Assembly (NCBI GenBank): GCA_022560735.1
Contig: JADFSO010000029.1
Coordinates: forward strand, 1 to 32,523
Direction: 5' to 3'
Length of the DNA stretch: 32,523 bases
From: Pseudomonadota bacterium
GTDB taxonomy: Bacteria; Pseudomonadota; Gammaproteobacteria; Steroidobacterales; MnTg04
Shown here: positions 14,929-24,314 of the stretch, piece by piece
How positions within the stretch are numbered: the stretch's first letter is position 1
Layout: the number at the start of each line of letters is the position of its first letter
Notes under the pieces: generated by a model
What the model saw: the letters and a program-made list of their open reading frames with translations, nothing else
What the model was told of the DNA's origin: nothing
Database searches by the model: none
Translations under genes and position numbers: made by a program

Positions 14929-17481
14929 TCACTCTTCGCCGGCATCCTCATCATCGACCAGCGCAGCGATGCGTTCCACGCCGGCAAGTTTCTGTCCTGC
15001 AGACAAGCGGATGAGCCTGACCCCCTGGGTGTTGCGGCCAAGCAGTGAAACCTCCGAAACCGGTGTGCGCACCAGGGTCCCGCCGGCGCTGATCAGCATG
15101 ATCTCATCGTCGTTGGCCACCTGCAGCGCAGCGACCAGGCGCCCGTTGCGCGTGGACGTTTGTATGCCAATCACCCCCTGGCCACCCCGGCCACGAATCG
15201 GGAATTCGCTGAGCCTGGTGCGTTTGCCGAAGCCATGTTCGGTCGCGGTGAGAATCGCGCCGTCCGCAGCGATGATCAGCGCGATCAACTCGTGCCCGGG
15301 CGCCAGCCTGATGCCCCTGACACCGGCCGCCAGCCGGCCCATTGGCCTGACGTCTTTCTCATTGAAGCGAATGGCTTTACCCGAACTCGAGTAAAGCAGG
15401 ATATCCTGGGTGCCATCGGTGATCGCGACGCCGACCAGGTGATTGTTGTCTCTCAGATCGAGGGCGATGATGCCGTTGGTGCGCGGTCTCGAAAACGCGC
15501 TCAACACAGTTTTCTTTACCGTACCGTTACTGGTTGCCATGAAGACATAACGGTCCTTGGTAAATTCCTTGATCGGCAGTACGGCATTTATTCGCTCATC
15601 CGGTTCCAACGGCAACAGGTTGACAATCGGTTTGCCCCGCGCGCCCCTGCCAGCTTGTGGCAAGCGGTAAACCTTGAGCCAGTAAAGTTTTCCCCGGCTG
15701 GAAAAGCACAGCAAGGTATCGTGGGTGTTGGCAACGAAAAGGTGATCGACAAAATCCTCTCCCTTGACCTTGGTCGCCGCGCGCCCGCGTCCGCCGCGTT
15801 TTTGCGCCTGGTACGAGTCCAGCGGCTGTGCCTTCGCATAGCCGCCGTGCGAAAGAGTAACGACGACGTCTTCCTGCTGGATCAGGTCTTCGATGCTCAG
15901 GTCGCTGTGGTCTTCGAGGATTTCCGTACGCCGGGCATCGGCATACTGATCGGATATCGCCTGGAGTTCATCGCGGATGACCTGCAACAGCCGATCCGGA
16001 TCGGAAAGTACCTCAGAAAGATCTTTAATGAGTTCCAGTAAGCCTCTGTATTCACTCATTATTTTATCTTGCTCAAGACCAGTCAGCCGATGCAGCCGCA
16101 AATCCAGGATGGCTTGTGCCTGCACCGGCGACAACAGGTATTCACCGTTGTGCAGGCCATATTTTTCGTCGAGATCGTCCGGACGAGACTCGATACCCCC
16201 CGCCTGCGCGAGCATCGCGGTTACCGGGCCCGCGTGCCACGACCTGGCCAGCAGGCCGGTCTTTGCTTCCGCGGGCGATGGCGATCCCTTGATCAGGGCA
16301 ATGATCTCGTCGATATTCGCCAACGCGATCGCCTGCCCTTCCAGGATGTGTGCGCGGCTGCGCGCCTTCCTCGACTCAAATATCGAGCGCCGGGTTACGA
16401 CCTCGCGACGGTGCCGCAAGAATGCTTCCAGCATCGGTTTGAGACCGAGGAGTTTTGGCTCGCCATCGACCAGGGCGACCATGTTGATGCCAAACACGGT
16501 TTGCAGCTGCGTTTGCTTGTACAGGTTGTTCAGTACAACATCGGAAATTTCGCCGCGGCGCAGCTCGATGACGACCCGCATGCCGTCCTTGTCGGACTCA
16601 TCGCGCAGTTCGGTGATGCCCTCGATCTTTTTGTTGCGCACCAGTTCTGCAATTTTTTCCAGCAATCTCGCCTTGTTGACCTGGTATGGCAGCTCGGTGA
16701 CCACGATGGCCTGCTTGTCGTGGCTGCCGATATCTTCAATATGCGTCCTCGATCGCAGGTGTATGCGTCCCCTGCCTGTCGTGTACGCCTCGTAGATCCC
16801 GCTCGAGCCATTGATCATCGCAGCGGTTGGAAAATCCGGGCCCGGTATGTATTTGATCAAATCGCGGATTTCGATTTCCGGATCGTCGATCAAGGCCATG
16901 CAGGCCGCCACGACTTCCCCCAGGTTGTGCGGCGGAATATTGGTCGCCATGCCCACCGCGATACCGGTCGAGCCATTGACCAGGAGATTCGGAACCCGGG
17001 TGGGCATGACCGATGGTTCGAATTCCGACTCGTCGTAATTGCCGACAAAATCGACGGTTTCCTTGTCGATATCGGCAAGCAATTCATGGGCGATGCGCGA
17101 CATCCTGACTTCGGTGTAACGCATTGCGGCCGGCGCATCACCATCCACCGAGCCAAAGTTTCCCTGCCCGTCGACCAGCATAAAACGCATCGAAAACGGC
17201 TGCGCCATCCGCACCAGTGTGTCGTAGACGGCGGAATCGCCATGAGGGTGATATTTACCGACCACATCGCCGACGATGCGAGCCGATTTCTTATAGGCTT
17301 TGTTGTAATCGTTGCCCAGTTCCTTCATCGCAAAAAGGACCCGGCGGTGGACCGGTTTCAGCCCATCGCGAACATCGGGCAAAGCCCGTCCAACGATGAC
17401 GCTCATCGCGTAATCCAGATAGGACTGACGCATTTCGTCTTCGAGATTTACGGGTATTATTCCGCTTGTGATGTCGGCCAT
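14929..17481 (-). CDS. gyrA: DNA gyrase subunit A
   Basis: 850 aa from the ATG at 17479-17481 ([20 protein letters not shown]); the longer open frame upstream is not family-like. With GyrB it introduces negative supercoils. The breakage-reunion domain carries the catalytic Tyr in [11 protein letters not shown]. The quinolone region [19 protein letters not shown] has Ser and Asp at the positions equivalent to E. coli 83 and 87, the sensitive-type residues. The GyrA box QKRGGRG precedes six beta-pinwheel blades, which identifies GyrA rather than ParC; an acidic tail (DDEDAGEE) ends the protein. No Shine-Dalgarno element is evident. It heads the downstream serC-serA-hisC series. Confidence 0.98.
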   Translation of the reverse strand: MADITSGIIPVNLEDEMRQSYLDYAMSVIVGRALPDVRDGLKPVHRRVLFAMKELGNDYNKAYKKSARIVGDVVGKYHPHGDSAVYDTLVRMAQPFSMRFMLVDGQGNFGSVDGDAPAAMRYTEVRMSRIAHELLADIDKETVDFVGNYDESEFEPSVMPTRVPNLLVNGSTGIAVGMATNIPPHNLGEVVAACMALIDDPEIEIRDLIKYIPGPDFPTAAMINGSSGIYEAYTTGRGRIHLRSRTHIEDIGSHDKQAIVVTELPYQVNKARLLEKIAELVRNKKIEGITELRDESDKDGMRVVIELRRGEISDVVLNNLYKQTQLQTVFGINMVALVDGEPKLLGLKPMLEAFLRHRREVVTRRSIFESRKARSRAHILEGQAIALANIDEIIALIKGSPSPAEAKTGLLARSWHAGPVTAMLAQAGGIESRPDDLDEKYGLHNGEYLLSPVQAQAILDLRLHRLTGLEQDKIMSEYRGLLELIKDLSEVLSDPDRLLQVIRDELQAISDQYADARRTEILEDHSDLSIEDLIQQEDVVVTLSHGGYAKAQPLDSYQAQKRGGRGRAATKVKGEDFVDHLFVANTHDTLLCFSSRGKLYWLKVYRLPQAGRGARGKPIVNLLPLEPDERINAVLPIKEFTKDRYVFMATSNGTVKKTVLSAFSRPRTNGIIALDLRDNNHLVGVAITDGTQDILLYSSSGKAIRFNEKDVRPMGRLAAGVRGIRLAPGHELIALIIAADGAILTATEHGFGKRTRLSEFPIRGRGGQGVIGIQTSTRNGRLVAALQVANDDEIMLISAGGTLVRTPVSEVSLLGRNTQGVRLIRLSAGQKLAGVERIAALVDDEDAGEE

Positions 17482-17595
17482 AAGGGAATTTAAGGGGTTC
17501 CATATAATATTTTGGCCCGGTCGGAGAACCACTCCGCCCAGGCCATCTGAACAAGCTTATATCTTAGCACAGCGAGCAATTTAGCCCTAGCTAAA

Positions 17596-18639
17596 TCAGG
17601 CCGTTTTGCCCGTTTTCAGACCCTTGAATGCCTTGTCAAAAGGCGCCTGAAAAACGCCTTTTTCGGTCACGATAAAATCGATCAACGCGGCCGGTGTTAT
17701 ATCGAAAACGGGATTCGCGACGGTGATTTCCGGCAAACAGCTTTCGATGCCCGCCGCAGCGAGGATTTCGTCTGCCGAGCGCTCCTCAATCGGAATTCCG
17801 GAACCATCGCTGACCGTCATATCCACGGTAGCATGGGGCGCCACGACCATGACTTTCGCGCCGTGGTAACGCGCCACAACCGCAAGCGCATAAGTGCCGA
17901 TCTTGTTCGCGACATCGCCATTGGCCGCTATCCGGTCGGCACCGACGATCAGCCAGTTGATCCCGGCCTCGCGCATCGCCTGGGCGGCGGCGGAATCGGC
18001 AAGTACCGTTACCGGGATGCCGTCCTTGGCCAACTCCCATGCGGTCAGGCGGGAACCCTGGAACCATGGCCGCGTTTCGCCGACAAAGACCTGCTCGATT
18101 TTCTTCTGCCAGTGGCCCACGCGAACGACCGCCAGGGCAGTCCCATAACCCGCCGTAGCCAGGGCGCCGGCGTTGCAATGGGTCATCACCTTGCTGCCTT
18201 TTTCGATCAGCGCGGCGCCCGCCTGCCCCAGTTGCAGGTTTTGCTCACGATCGGTCACCAGTTGATCCTGCGCTTCATCGAGCAGGCTTACCGCGAGCTT
18301 GCCGGACTCCGCCGACAACAGCTTCGCCATGCGAGCCAGCGACCACGCAAGATTGACCGCCGTGGGTCTTGCGGCCGCCAGCATTTCGATATCCGAGTCG
18401 ACCCGGTTCCGCCAACCTGCGGCCGAGCCGTGCTGCTGGAACGACAAAACCACGCCAAAAGCCGCCGCAAAACCGATCGCCGGCGCACCACGGACAACCA
18501 TGTTGCGAATCGCCTCGGCAACCTCGGGCGCGCTATCCAGGCGCAACCAGGTCTCTGCGGCGGGCAGTCGCCGTTGGTCCAGCAGGTACAATGCATGGTC
18601 CTGCCAGCGAAGCGGGCAAATCTGACTTTTGGGCTGCAT
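17596..18639 (-). CDS. mtnA: S-methyl-5-thioribose-1-phosphate isomerase
   Basis: 347 aa. It isomerises methylthioribose-1-phosphate to the ribulose form in methionine salvage. The eIF2B-alpha-like fold shows MVVRGAPAIGFAAAFGVVL, the catalytic Cys in THCNAGALATAGYGTAL, and the catalytic Asp in VGADRIAANGDVANKIGTY, with VVAPHATVDM and IPIEERSADEI near the end. No other mtn gene is nearby. In Pseudomonas mtnA also sits beside gyrA. It is divergent from the mscS remnant and ubiG block, with 187 nt between the start codons. Confidence 0.95.
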   Translation of the reverse strand: MQPKSQICPLRWQDHALYLLDQRRLPAAETWLRLDSAPEVAEAIRNMVVRGAPAIGFAAAFGVVLSFQQHGSAAGWRNRVDSDIEMLAAARPTAVNLAWSLARMAKLLSAESGKLAVSLLDEAQDQLVTDREQNLQLGQAGAALIEKGSKVMTHCNAGALATAGYGTALAVVRVGHWQKKIEQVFVGETRPWFQGSRLTAWELAKDGIPVTVLADSAAAQAMREAGINWLIVGADRIAANGDVANKIGTYALAVVARYHGAKVMVVAPHATVDMTVSDGSGIPIEERSADEILAAAGIESCLPEITVANPVFDITPAALIDFIVTEKGVFQAPFDKAFKGLKTGKTA

Positions 18640-18683
18640 AGCGGAATATCTTTGGCTGTGCGATAAAGTGGCTGGGCAAATCG

Positions 18684-18714
18684 TTCAACGACGATCCGGA
18701 TCACATATTATAAT
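18684..18714 (+). promoter_or_regulatory. Possible promoter in the mtnA / mscS-ubiG divergent gap
   Basis: A perfect TATAAT lies at 18709-18714 within the 8-bp palindrome ATTATAAT (18707-18714), so a -10 hexamer can be read on both strands. The plus-strand -35 (TTCAAC, 18684-18689) is weak and its 19-nt spacer is long. The 10-bp palindrome GATCCGGATC (18693-18702) lies between. It could serve the block starting with the mscS remnant and ubiG, or mtnA. Confidence 0.4.
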
Positions 18715-18826
18715 ACCCGCAACCCGCTGGCTCGCCCGCGATAAATTCGGGCAGACAACCGGTGGCCGGCCAACGATCCCGGCTGATTAGCAAGCGGCTG
18801 AAAACGAAGCAAAGCGTGGGGCAAAA

Positions 18827-19111
18827 ATGGATCAGTTCAATGAATTAATCGCCTCCGGCCGCTTGACCGAACTACTGCTGCCATGGGGCATCAAGATTGG
18901 TCTCGCGGCATTGATTTTTCTGGCCGGGCGCTGGATTGCCAAACTGGCCACCAGCAGCGTCGACCTGGCGGTGCGCCGTGGGTGCGCAAGGAAGACTACG
19001 GATCCACCCCGCGGTGACTTGCTGGAAAACATCAAGACGGGCCTGGAAGATGGCGGCTGCAGCCTCCCCTACCCGCAACAAGACGTGCACCTATACAAGG
19101 CTGGAGAGTAA
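18827..19111 (+). pseudogene. Mechanosensitive channel (MscS family) remnant, internally deleted
   Basis: The continuous 94-codon frame is the head and tail of an MscS-type channel. Codons 1-50 encode one membrane helix (LPWGIKIGLAALIFLAGRWI) followed by DLAVRR. The last 27 residues (NIKTGLEDGGCSLPYPQQDV, then HLYKAGE) are the C-terminal end of the family. About 170-190 residues between them, including the pore helix and beta domain, are missing. Just after the junction (18979-19011) the +2 frame reads WVRKEDYGST, the sequence normally preceding this C-terminus. A single extra C in CCCC (19007-19010) then returns the frame. An out-of-frame deletion and a 1-nt insertion thus happen to cancel. 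A working channel is not possible; a short membrane peptide could be made. Confidence 0.8.
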
Positions 19112-19132
19112 TCTTGATACCGGTGACAGACC

Positions 19133-19861
19133 ATGAATGAGCCCGCAGAAATCCATCTGGACAATGTCGATGCCGGCGAAATAAAAAAATTTGCGGCGCT
19201 GGCGGCACGCTGGTGGGATCCGGATGGAGATTTCAAGCCGCTGCACCGGATCAATCCGCTGCGGCTGGATTATATTTCGCAACGTTGCGAACTGCGCGGA
19301 GCCACAATCGTCGATATCGGCTGTGGCGGCGGCCTGCTGAGCGAAGCGATGGCCGCCGCGGGCGCCGAGGTAACCGGGGTCGACGCAGCCGATGCGCCAT
19401 TGCAGGTAGCCAGGCTGCACCTGCTGGAAAGCGGTCTGCGGGTCGACTACGTGCTGGCCACGGCAGAAAAGCTGCTGGAAACGCACGCGCAGAAGTTCGA
19501 TGTGGTGACCTGCCTGGAGATGCTCGAGCACGTGCCCGATCCTTGTTCGGTGGTCAGCGCCTGCGCGGGCCTGGTCAAACCGGGTGGCCAGGTGATTTTC
19601 TCGACCATCAATCGCAACCCGAAGGCCTATGCGCTGGCAGTCATTGGCGCCGAATATGTGCTCGGTATGTTGCCAAAGGGAACTCACGACTACCGCAAAT
19701 TTATCCGGCCATCCGAATTGGCGGCCTGGTGCCGGCATGCCGGGCTGACAGTCCATGACATCACCGGCATGACCTATAACCCGCTGACCGATCAGTTTCG
19801 GCTCAGGCGCGATACCGATGTCAACTACCTGATGCATTGCAGTCGCGAGCCGGCGCCCTGA
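19133..19861 (+). CDS. ubiG: Ubiquinone biosynthesis O-methyltransferase
   Basis: 242 aa. It uses SAM to carry out both O-methylations of ubiquinone synthesis. The N-terminus has the typical [37 protein letters not shown] sequence (here residues about 15-48). SAM motif I is [15 protein letters not shown], the acidic post-I residue is in GVDAAD, and [11 protein letters not shown] and [20 protein letters not shown] are also diagnostic. [14 protein letters not shown] is the usual UbiG C-terminal signature. It is followed by a HAD phosphatase gene with overlapping coding, as in Pseudomonas (ubiG-mupP). Confidence 0.97.
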   Translation: MNEPAEIHLDNVDAGEIKKFAALAARWWDPDGDFKPLHRINPLRLDYISQRCELRGATIVDIGCGGGLLSEAMAAAGAEVTGVDAADAPLQVARLHLLESGLRVDYVLATAEKLLETHAQKFDVVTCLEMLEHVPDPCSVVSACAGLVKPGGQVIFSTINRNPKAYALAVIGAEYVLGMLPKGTHDYRKFIRPSELAAWCRHAGLTVHDITGMTYNPLTDQFRLRRDTDVNYLMHCSREPAP

Positions 19862-20535
19862 ACTCTCCGCCCGTCATTCTGGTTTCGGCCGTGTTGCTCG
19901 ATCTCGATGGGACCTTGGTCGATACCGCACCGGATATGGCCGCTGCGCTAAACCAGTTGCTGGCGGAGGAAAACAAGGCACCAATGGCCTATCCCGAAAT
20001 CCGCCCGCATGTCTCCCAGGGCACAGCCGGGCTGCTTGGCCTTGCCTGGGCGCGGCAAGAGGACGAAGACAGATTTGCGGCGCTCAAGCAACGGTTCCTG
20101 GAGATTTATGCCGAATTGAATGGCCGGCAATCGGTCTTGTTCGATGGCTTCGCCGAGATCCTGGATTGGTTCGATGGCAACGGCATCGCCTGGGGAATCG
20201 TGACCAACAAACCTGGCTGGCTGACCGAGCCCCTGCTGCGGCATCTCGGCATCGATCGGCGCAGCGGCTGTCTCGTTTGCGGCGACACGCTGGCGCAGCG
20301 CAAGCCCCACCCGGCGCCGTTGCTCCATGCGGCCGGTGTGCTGGACGCAGCGCCGCAGGCGTGCGTTTATGTCGGTGACGCCAGCCGCGACATGGCAGCC
20401 GCAGAAAGCGCAAACATGGCCGGGATCGTCGCGGCATACGGTTATATTCCGACCGAATCCGACCCGTCTGCATGGCCGGCCGCAGCCATGATTGAAAAAC
20501 CCGGGGAACTGACCGGCCTGATTGGCTTAAAATAG
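19837..20535 (+). CDS. mupP: HAD-IA phosphatase, MupP/Gph type
   Basis: Up to 232 aa. The start is uncertain because no ATG exists in frame. TTG at 19837 overlaps ubiG by 25 nt, while GTG at 19891 would begin right before motif I; neither has a ribosome-binding site, so coupling to ubiG is likely. HAD motifs are [13 protein letters not shown] (I), [10 protein letters not shown] (II, Thr/Asn), KPHPAPLL (III, Lys) and [20 protein letters not shown] (IV). The helical cap between I and II is the phosphoglycolate-phosphatase type. In Pseudomonas the gene at this position (ubiG-mupP-yciK) dephosphorylates N-acetylmuramate-6-phosphate in cell-wall recycling. Position favours that role, but phosphoglycolate phosphatase is the alternative. 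Confidence 0.8.
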   Translation: MQSRAGALNSPPVILVSAVLLDLDGTLVDTAPDMAAALNQLLAEENKAPMAYPEIRPHVSQGTAGLLGLAWARQEDEDRFAALKQRFLEIYAELNGRQSVLFDGFAEILDWFDGNGIAWGIVTNKPGWLTEPLLRHLGIDRRSGCLVCGDTLAQRKPHPAPLLHAAGVLDAAPQACVYVGDASRDMAAAESANMAGIVAAYGYIPTESDPSAWPAAAMIEKPGELTGLIGLK

Positions 20536-20539
20536 ACCG

Positions 20540-21853
20540 ATGGCTGCTGTTGCAACACAAAACCTGTACTGGATCCTGGCTGCGGCCGGTGTGGCCGGCC
20601 TGATCGTTGGCGCCATGGCCGCCAGTTTGTACCTGCTGAACAAAATCAGCGGCATGCGAGCCCGCAACAGCGCCCTCGAAGCACAACTCAAATCGCAGGA
20701 CCAGCTGCGGGAAGAACGGCAGGCAACCCTGAAACAGGCAGAAACGACACTGGCTGCCAGCATGATCGAGCAAACGGGAAAATCCTTCCGCGAACACAGC
20801 GAAACTTTTCTCAAACTGGCCAAGGAAAATCTCGGCAGCCACCAGGAAAAAGCGCACGGCCAGATGCAGGCCAAGGAGAAAGCGATCGAAGCCCTGATCA
20901 AGCCGGTCGCCGACGCGCTAAAGAAAACCGAGGAGCAGTTGCTGCGCATAGAGAAAGAGCGCAAGGAAGCTTACGGCAGCATCTACAAGGAACTGGAAAC
21001 GGTCAGCAGAAGTCAGCAGGCGCTGCAGGAAGAGACGCAAAACCTGGTCAATGCCCTGCGCCGGCCCGAGGTACGCGGCCAGTGGGGAGAACTCACGCTG
21101 CGGCGGGTGGTGGAACTGGCCGGCATGGTCAAACACTGCGATTTCTCGGAGCAGACCCAGGTCGATGGCGATGAGGGCTCCATTCGCCCGGACATGATCA
21201 TTCATTTGTCGGAGGGCAGAACCCTGGTGGTTGACGTCAAGACGCCTCTAGACGCCTACCTCGAGGCTACCGCGGCCAAAGACGCCAAGAGCCGGGAGGT
21301 CGCGCTGAAACGTCACGCGAGGCATGTGCGCGAACGGGTACGTGAGTTGTCGAGCAAAAACTATTGGTCACAATTCGATGGCAGCCCGGAATTCGTCATC
21401 TTGTTTGTCCCCGGCGAACAGTTCCTGGCAGCCGCACTGGATATCGAACCCAACCTCAACGAAGAAGCGATCAAGCAGAAAGTCCTGCTGACCACGCCCA
21501 ACAGTCTGGTTGCGCTGTTGAAGGTGGTTGCTTATGGCTGGCGGCAGATGACGCTCGCCGAGAACGCCGAGCAAATCAGGGATCTGGGCCAGGATCTGTA
21601 CCGCCGGCTCACCACCTTTACCGGTCACTTGTCAAAATTGGGCCGCCAACTCGGCAGCAGCGTCGAGGCTTATAACAGCGCGGTGGGATCGCTGGAGCGG
21701 CAGGTCCTGCCCGGCGCCCGGAAATTCATCGAGATGGGCATTAGCGCGCCCAGGGAAATACCCGCACTTGACCCCATTGACAAAACAACGCGCCAACTCC
21801 AGTCACCTCAGAACCAAGACACCGCGGACGAAAAAGACGCAGCCGGAAGCTGA
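20540..21853 (+). CDS. rmuC: DNA recombination protein RmuC
   Basis: 437 aa. An N-terminal membrane helix (about residues 12-33) is followed by a long charged coiled coil (about 38-175). The RmuC nuclease-like domain then carries LRRPEVRGQWGELTLRRVVE, GSIRPDMIIHL, the PD-(D/E)xK-like LVVDVKTPLDAYLEA, EFVILFVPGEQFLAAAL and LLTTPNSLVALLKVVAYGWR. RmuC limits recombination at inverted repeats in E. coli. The gene begins 4 nt after the phosphatase stop, without a clear ribosome-binding site, which suggests a coupled unit. Confidence 0.96.
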   Translation: MAAVATQNLYWILAAAGVAGLIVGAMAASLYLLNKISGMRARNSALEAQLKSQDQLREERQATLKQAETTLAASMIEQTGKSFREHSETFLKLAKENLGSHQEKAHGQMQAKEKAIEALIKPVADALKKTEEQLLRIEKERKEAYGSIYKELETVSRSQQALQEETQNLVNALRRPEVRGQWGELTLRRVVELAGMVKHCDFSEQTQVDGDEGSIRPDMIIHLSEGRTLVVDVKTPLDAYLEATAAKDAKSREVALKRHARHVRERVRELSSKNYWSQFDGSPEFVILFVPGEQFLAAALDIEPNLNEEAIKQKVLLTTPNSLVALLKVVAYGWRQMTLAENAEQIRDLGQDLYRRLTTFTGHLSKLGRQLGSSVEAYNSAVGSLERQVLPGARKFIEMGISAPREIPALDPIDKTTRQLQSPQNQDTADEKDAAGS

Positions 21854-21858
21854 AAACG

Positions 21859-22734
21859 ATGTCCGACCCGGCTCGCGAGCAAACCCCAACGCAGTCAATG
21901 TTGTCGGCAGCCATCCGGCCCGGCTCACTGAACTGGTTCACCTGCCTGTATGCGGCGCCCGCGCCGCGCATCCGCCTGCGCGCCCTGTTTGCTTTTCGCC
22001 ACGCTTGCGAGATGGTCGTTCAGCGGGTTCAGGAGCCCGATATTGCGCGCATAAAACTGGCCTGGTGGCGCGAGGAGATTGGCCGCTACGCTAACGGCAA
22101 TGCGGTTCACCCGCTCTGCAAGACCTTGCTGGACGAGCACGGCGAACCATTGCTCGACCCGGCAACGATGGCCAGGGTTGTCGATGCCGCGCAAATGGAC
22201 CTCGCCAAGACCCGCTACCCGCAGTCGGATGATTTGCTGCGCTACTGCCGCCTTGGCGGTGGCAGCCTGCTCTCCCTGCAAGCCGAGATTTTGCATGGCA
22301 AAGCGTTTGCGGTGGATCATCAAGACGCGCTGTTGAACATCGGTTCGTGGATCAGGCTGATTGAATTGCTGCGCGACCTGCGGGTGAACCTGGCGGTTGG
22401 ACAGCTTTACCTGCCCTTGCAATGGCTCGACGAGTCCGGACTGACGATCGCCGATTTCGACAGCGATCGCCCGCAACCGGCCGCGGTTGCAATCACCAGG
22501 CTCCTGGGGCAACTGACGCGTGCGCAGATTGCGGAGCACACGGATAGCGTTGCCGCCGGCAAACTGGGCGCACACCCGTCCGCTGCGGCCAGCCTCGCCA
22601 TGCACCGGCGCATGTTCGACAAGATGCATGGCAGCGATTACCAGGATGTTTTCCTGGGCAAGACGGCTTTGTCTGCATTTGAGATGATGCGCGTTTCCTG
22701 GCGGGCCGCGAGGCGCGCCGCCAGGCAGGATTGA
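21859..22734 (+). CDS. Squalene/phytoene synthase-like protein without Asp-rich motifs
   Basis: 291 aa, five bases after rmuC. The helical trans-IPPS fold can be traced: LYAAPAPRIRLRALFAFRHA, IKLAWWREEIGR, YCRLGGGSLLSLQAEIL and LRVNLAVGQLYLPLQWL are shifted versions of the usual landmarks. Where catalytic squalene and phytoene synthases carry DxxxD (first motif), this protein has HACEMVVQRV. Where they carry a second D..ED before RGR-YLP it has DLRVNLAVGQLYLP. It thus resembles the non-catalytic branch that includes mitochondrial NDUFAF6, a complex I assembly factor. Neighbouring ubiG hints at respiratory-chain biogenesis, but that is inference. Confidence 0.75.
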   Translation: MSDPAREQTPTQSMLSAAIRPGSLNWFTCLYAAPAPRIRLRALFAFRHACEMVVQRVQEPDIARIKLAWWREEIGRYANGNAVHPLCKTLLDEHGEPLLDPATMARVVDAAQMDLAKTRYPQSDDLLRYCRLGGGSLLSLQAEILHGKAFAVDHQDALLNIGSWIRLIELLRDLRVNLAVGQLYLPLQWLDESGLTIADFDSDRPQPAAVAITRLLGQLTRAQIAEHTDSVAAGKLGAHPSAAASLAMHRRMFDKMHGSDYQDVFLGKTALSAFEMMRVSWRAARRAARQD

Positions 22735-22747
22735 GCAGGCCAGCGAT

Positions 22748-23497
22748 ATGCGACGAATAGATAAATACGTGGCGCCTGACAAATTGCTGGATCAGCGCGT
22801 CATTTTGATCAGCGGCGTGACCGAGGGGATAGGCCGCGCGCTGGCTGTCAAATGTGCCGCGCTGGGAGCAACGATCGTGATGCTGGGCCGCAAGGTGCCC
22901 CGCCTGGAAAGCCTGTATGACGAGATTGCCGAAGCCGGTGGACCCCGACCGGGCATTTTCCCGTTTAACCTGGAAACGACCGAATGGGCGGAATACGAGA
23001 AAATTACCGAGCTGCTGAGCGGCGAGTATGGTCGGCTTGACGGCCTGGTTCATTGCGGCGGGATGCTTGGAGAGCTGAGCCCGATCGAACACCATGATCC
23101 TCATCTTTGGTACCGGGTCTTGCAGGTCAATCTCAACGCGCCGTTCCTGCTAACCCGGGCCTGCATGACGTTATTGAGGAAATCGGCCGATTCGTCGGTG
23201 GTTTTCGTCTCCAGCAGTGTCGGTCGCAAGGGGCGGGCTCACTGGGGCGCTTATTCGGTTTCAAAATTTGCCATCGAAGGGCTGGCCCAGGTCCTGGCCG
23301 ATGAAACTGAAAATACTCCGATCCGGGTCAACACGGTCAACCCCGGTGCGACCCGCACCCATTTAAGACGTGCCGCCTTTCCGGCCGAAGACGCCGGTCA
23401 ATCGGCCAAACCCGATGAGGTACTGGCGCCGTTTCTTTATTTTCTCGGGCCGGACAGCCGCGGCGTCAGCAATTTGAGCGTGGATTCTCAGCCATGA
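22748..23497 (+). CDS. yciK: Short-chain dehydrogenase/reductase YciK
   Basis: 249 aa SDR with a Rossmann nucleotide site VILISGVTEGIGRALAVKCA (residues about 19-38). Next come LVHCGGMLGELSPIE (the NAG-equivalent) and VFVSSSVGRKGRAHWGAYSVSKFA with catalytic Ser, Tyr and Lys. RVNTVNPGATRTHLRRAAFP closes the core. E. coli YciK has the same layout; its physiological substrate is unknown. The gene lies near ubiG and the HAD phosphatase as in Pseudomonas, here separated from them by rmuC and the synthase-like gene. It converges with rluB, with only 10 nt between the stop codons and no visible terminator. Confidence 0.9.
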   Translation: MRRIDKYVAPDKLLDQRVILISGVTEGIGRALAVKCAALGATIVMLGRKVPRLESLYDEIAEAGGPRPGIFPFNLETTEWAEYEKITELLSGEYGRLDGLVHCGGMLGELSPIEHHDPHLWYRVLQVNLNAPFLLTRACMTLLRKSADSSVVFVSSSVGRKGRAHWGAYSVSKFAIEGLAQVLADETENTPIRVNTVNPGATRTHLRRAAFPAEDAGQSAKPDEVLAPFLYFLGPDSRGVSNLSVDSQP

Positions 23498-23507
23498 GCC
23501 TGGCTGT

Positions 23508-24314
23508 CTATCTGCGCCGGCGCCTGGCCGGGGCTTTGCGCGGCTGTGGTTTTTTGGGCTCGTGCTGCATGCCGGCGGCGCGGTAGAGCTCATGCACTTC
23601 ATGGGCGGACAAGACCCGGGTTCGCCCCCTGGCCAGGCTGCGCGGCAGACGCAGGGAACCATAACGAGTACGTGATAATCGGCTGACCGTCACGCCAACC
23701 GCCTCCCACAAACGCCTGACTTCCCTGTTGCGCCCTTCCGCCAGGGTCACATGGAACCAGCGGTTTGCACCCTCGCCGCTGCCCCCGGGAACGACCGACT
23801 TGAACCTGGCTGGCCCGTCATCGAGCTCCATGCCGTCCAGGAGCCGTTGGATGCTTTCAGCGCCGGGGTCACCGTGCACCCGGACCGCGTATTCGCGCAC
23901 CACTTCCCGGGATGGGTGCATCAAGGCGTTGGCCAATTCACCATCGGTCGTGAAGATAAGCAAACCATCGGTATTGATATCGAGACGGCCGACGCTGATC
24001 CAGCGAGCGCCTTTTAACGGCGGCAGGCGGTCGAAAACCGTTTTCCGCCCTCCCGGGTCGGTCCTGGTGCAGATCTCGCCAACCGGCTTGTGATACATCA
24101 GGTATTGATGATCGCCCAGGCTTTTGGAGCTAACCGGTTTGCCATCGATCTGGATCTTGTCATCGGGACCTACCGGTTCGCCGGCTGCGGCGAGACGCCC
24201 GTTAATTTTTATCCGGCCTTCGGCAATCCAGCGTTCGACCTGGCGCCGCGAACCGACGCCCCGAGCCGCAAGAAATTTCTGGATGCGTTGCTTGTCAGGC
24301 AATCGACTTGTCAC
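23508..24314 (-). CDS. rluB: 23S rRNA pseudouridine synthase B
   Basis: 268 aa from GTG (24312-24314), overlapping the scpB end by 20 nt. An S4 RNA-binding domain (RIQKFLAARGVGSRRQVERW, residues about 10-70) precedes the RsuA/RluB catalytic domain with the nucleophilic Asp in VGRLDINTDGLLIFTTDGE. EGRNREVRRLWEAVGVTVSRL and RTRYGSLRLPRSL follow. The tail is very basic (PKKPQPRKAPARRRRR), as in RluB, which modifies U2605 of 23S rRNA. In many gammaproteobacteria rluB follows scpA-scpB, as here. Confidence 0.93.
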   Translation of the reverse strand: MTSRLPDKQRIQKFLAARGVGSRRQVERWIAEGRIKINGRLAAAGEPVGPDDKIQIDGKPVSSKSLGDHQYLMYHKPVGEICTRTDPGGRKTVFDRLPPLKGARWISVGRLDINTDGLLIFTTDGELANALMHPSREVVREYAVRVHGDPGAESIQRLLDGMELDDGPARFKSVVPGGSGEGANRWFHVTLAEGRNREVRRLWEAVGVTVSRLSRTRYGSLRLPRSLARGRTRVLSAHEVHELYRAAGMQHEPKKPQPRKAPARRRRR

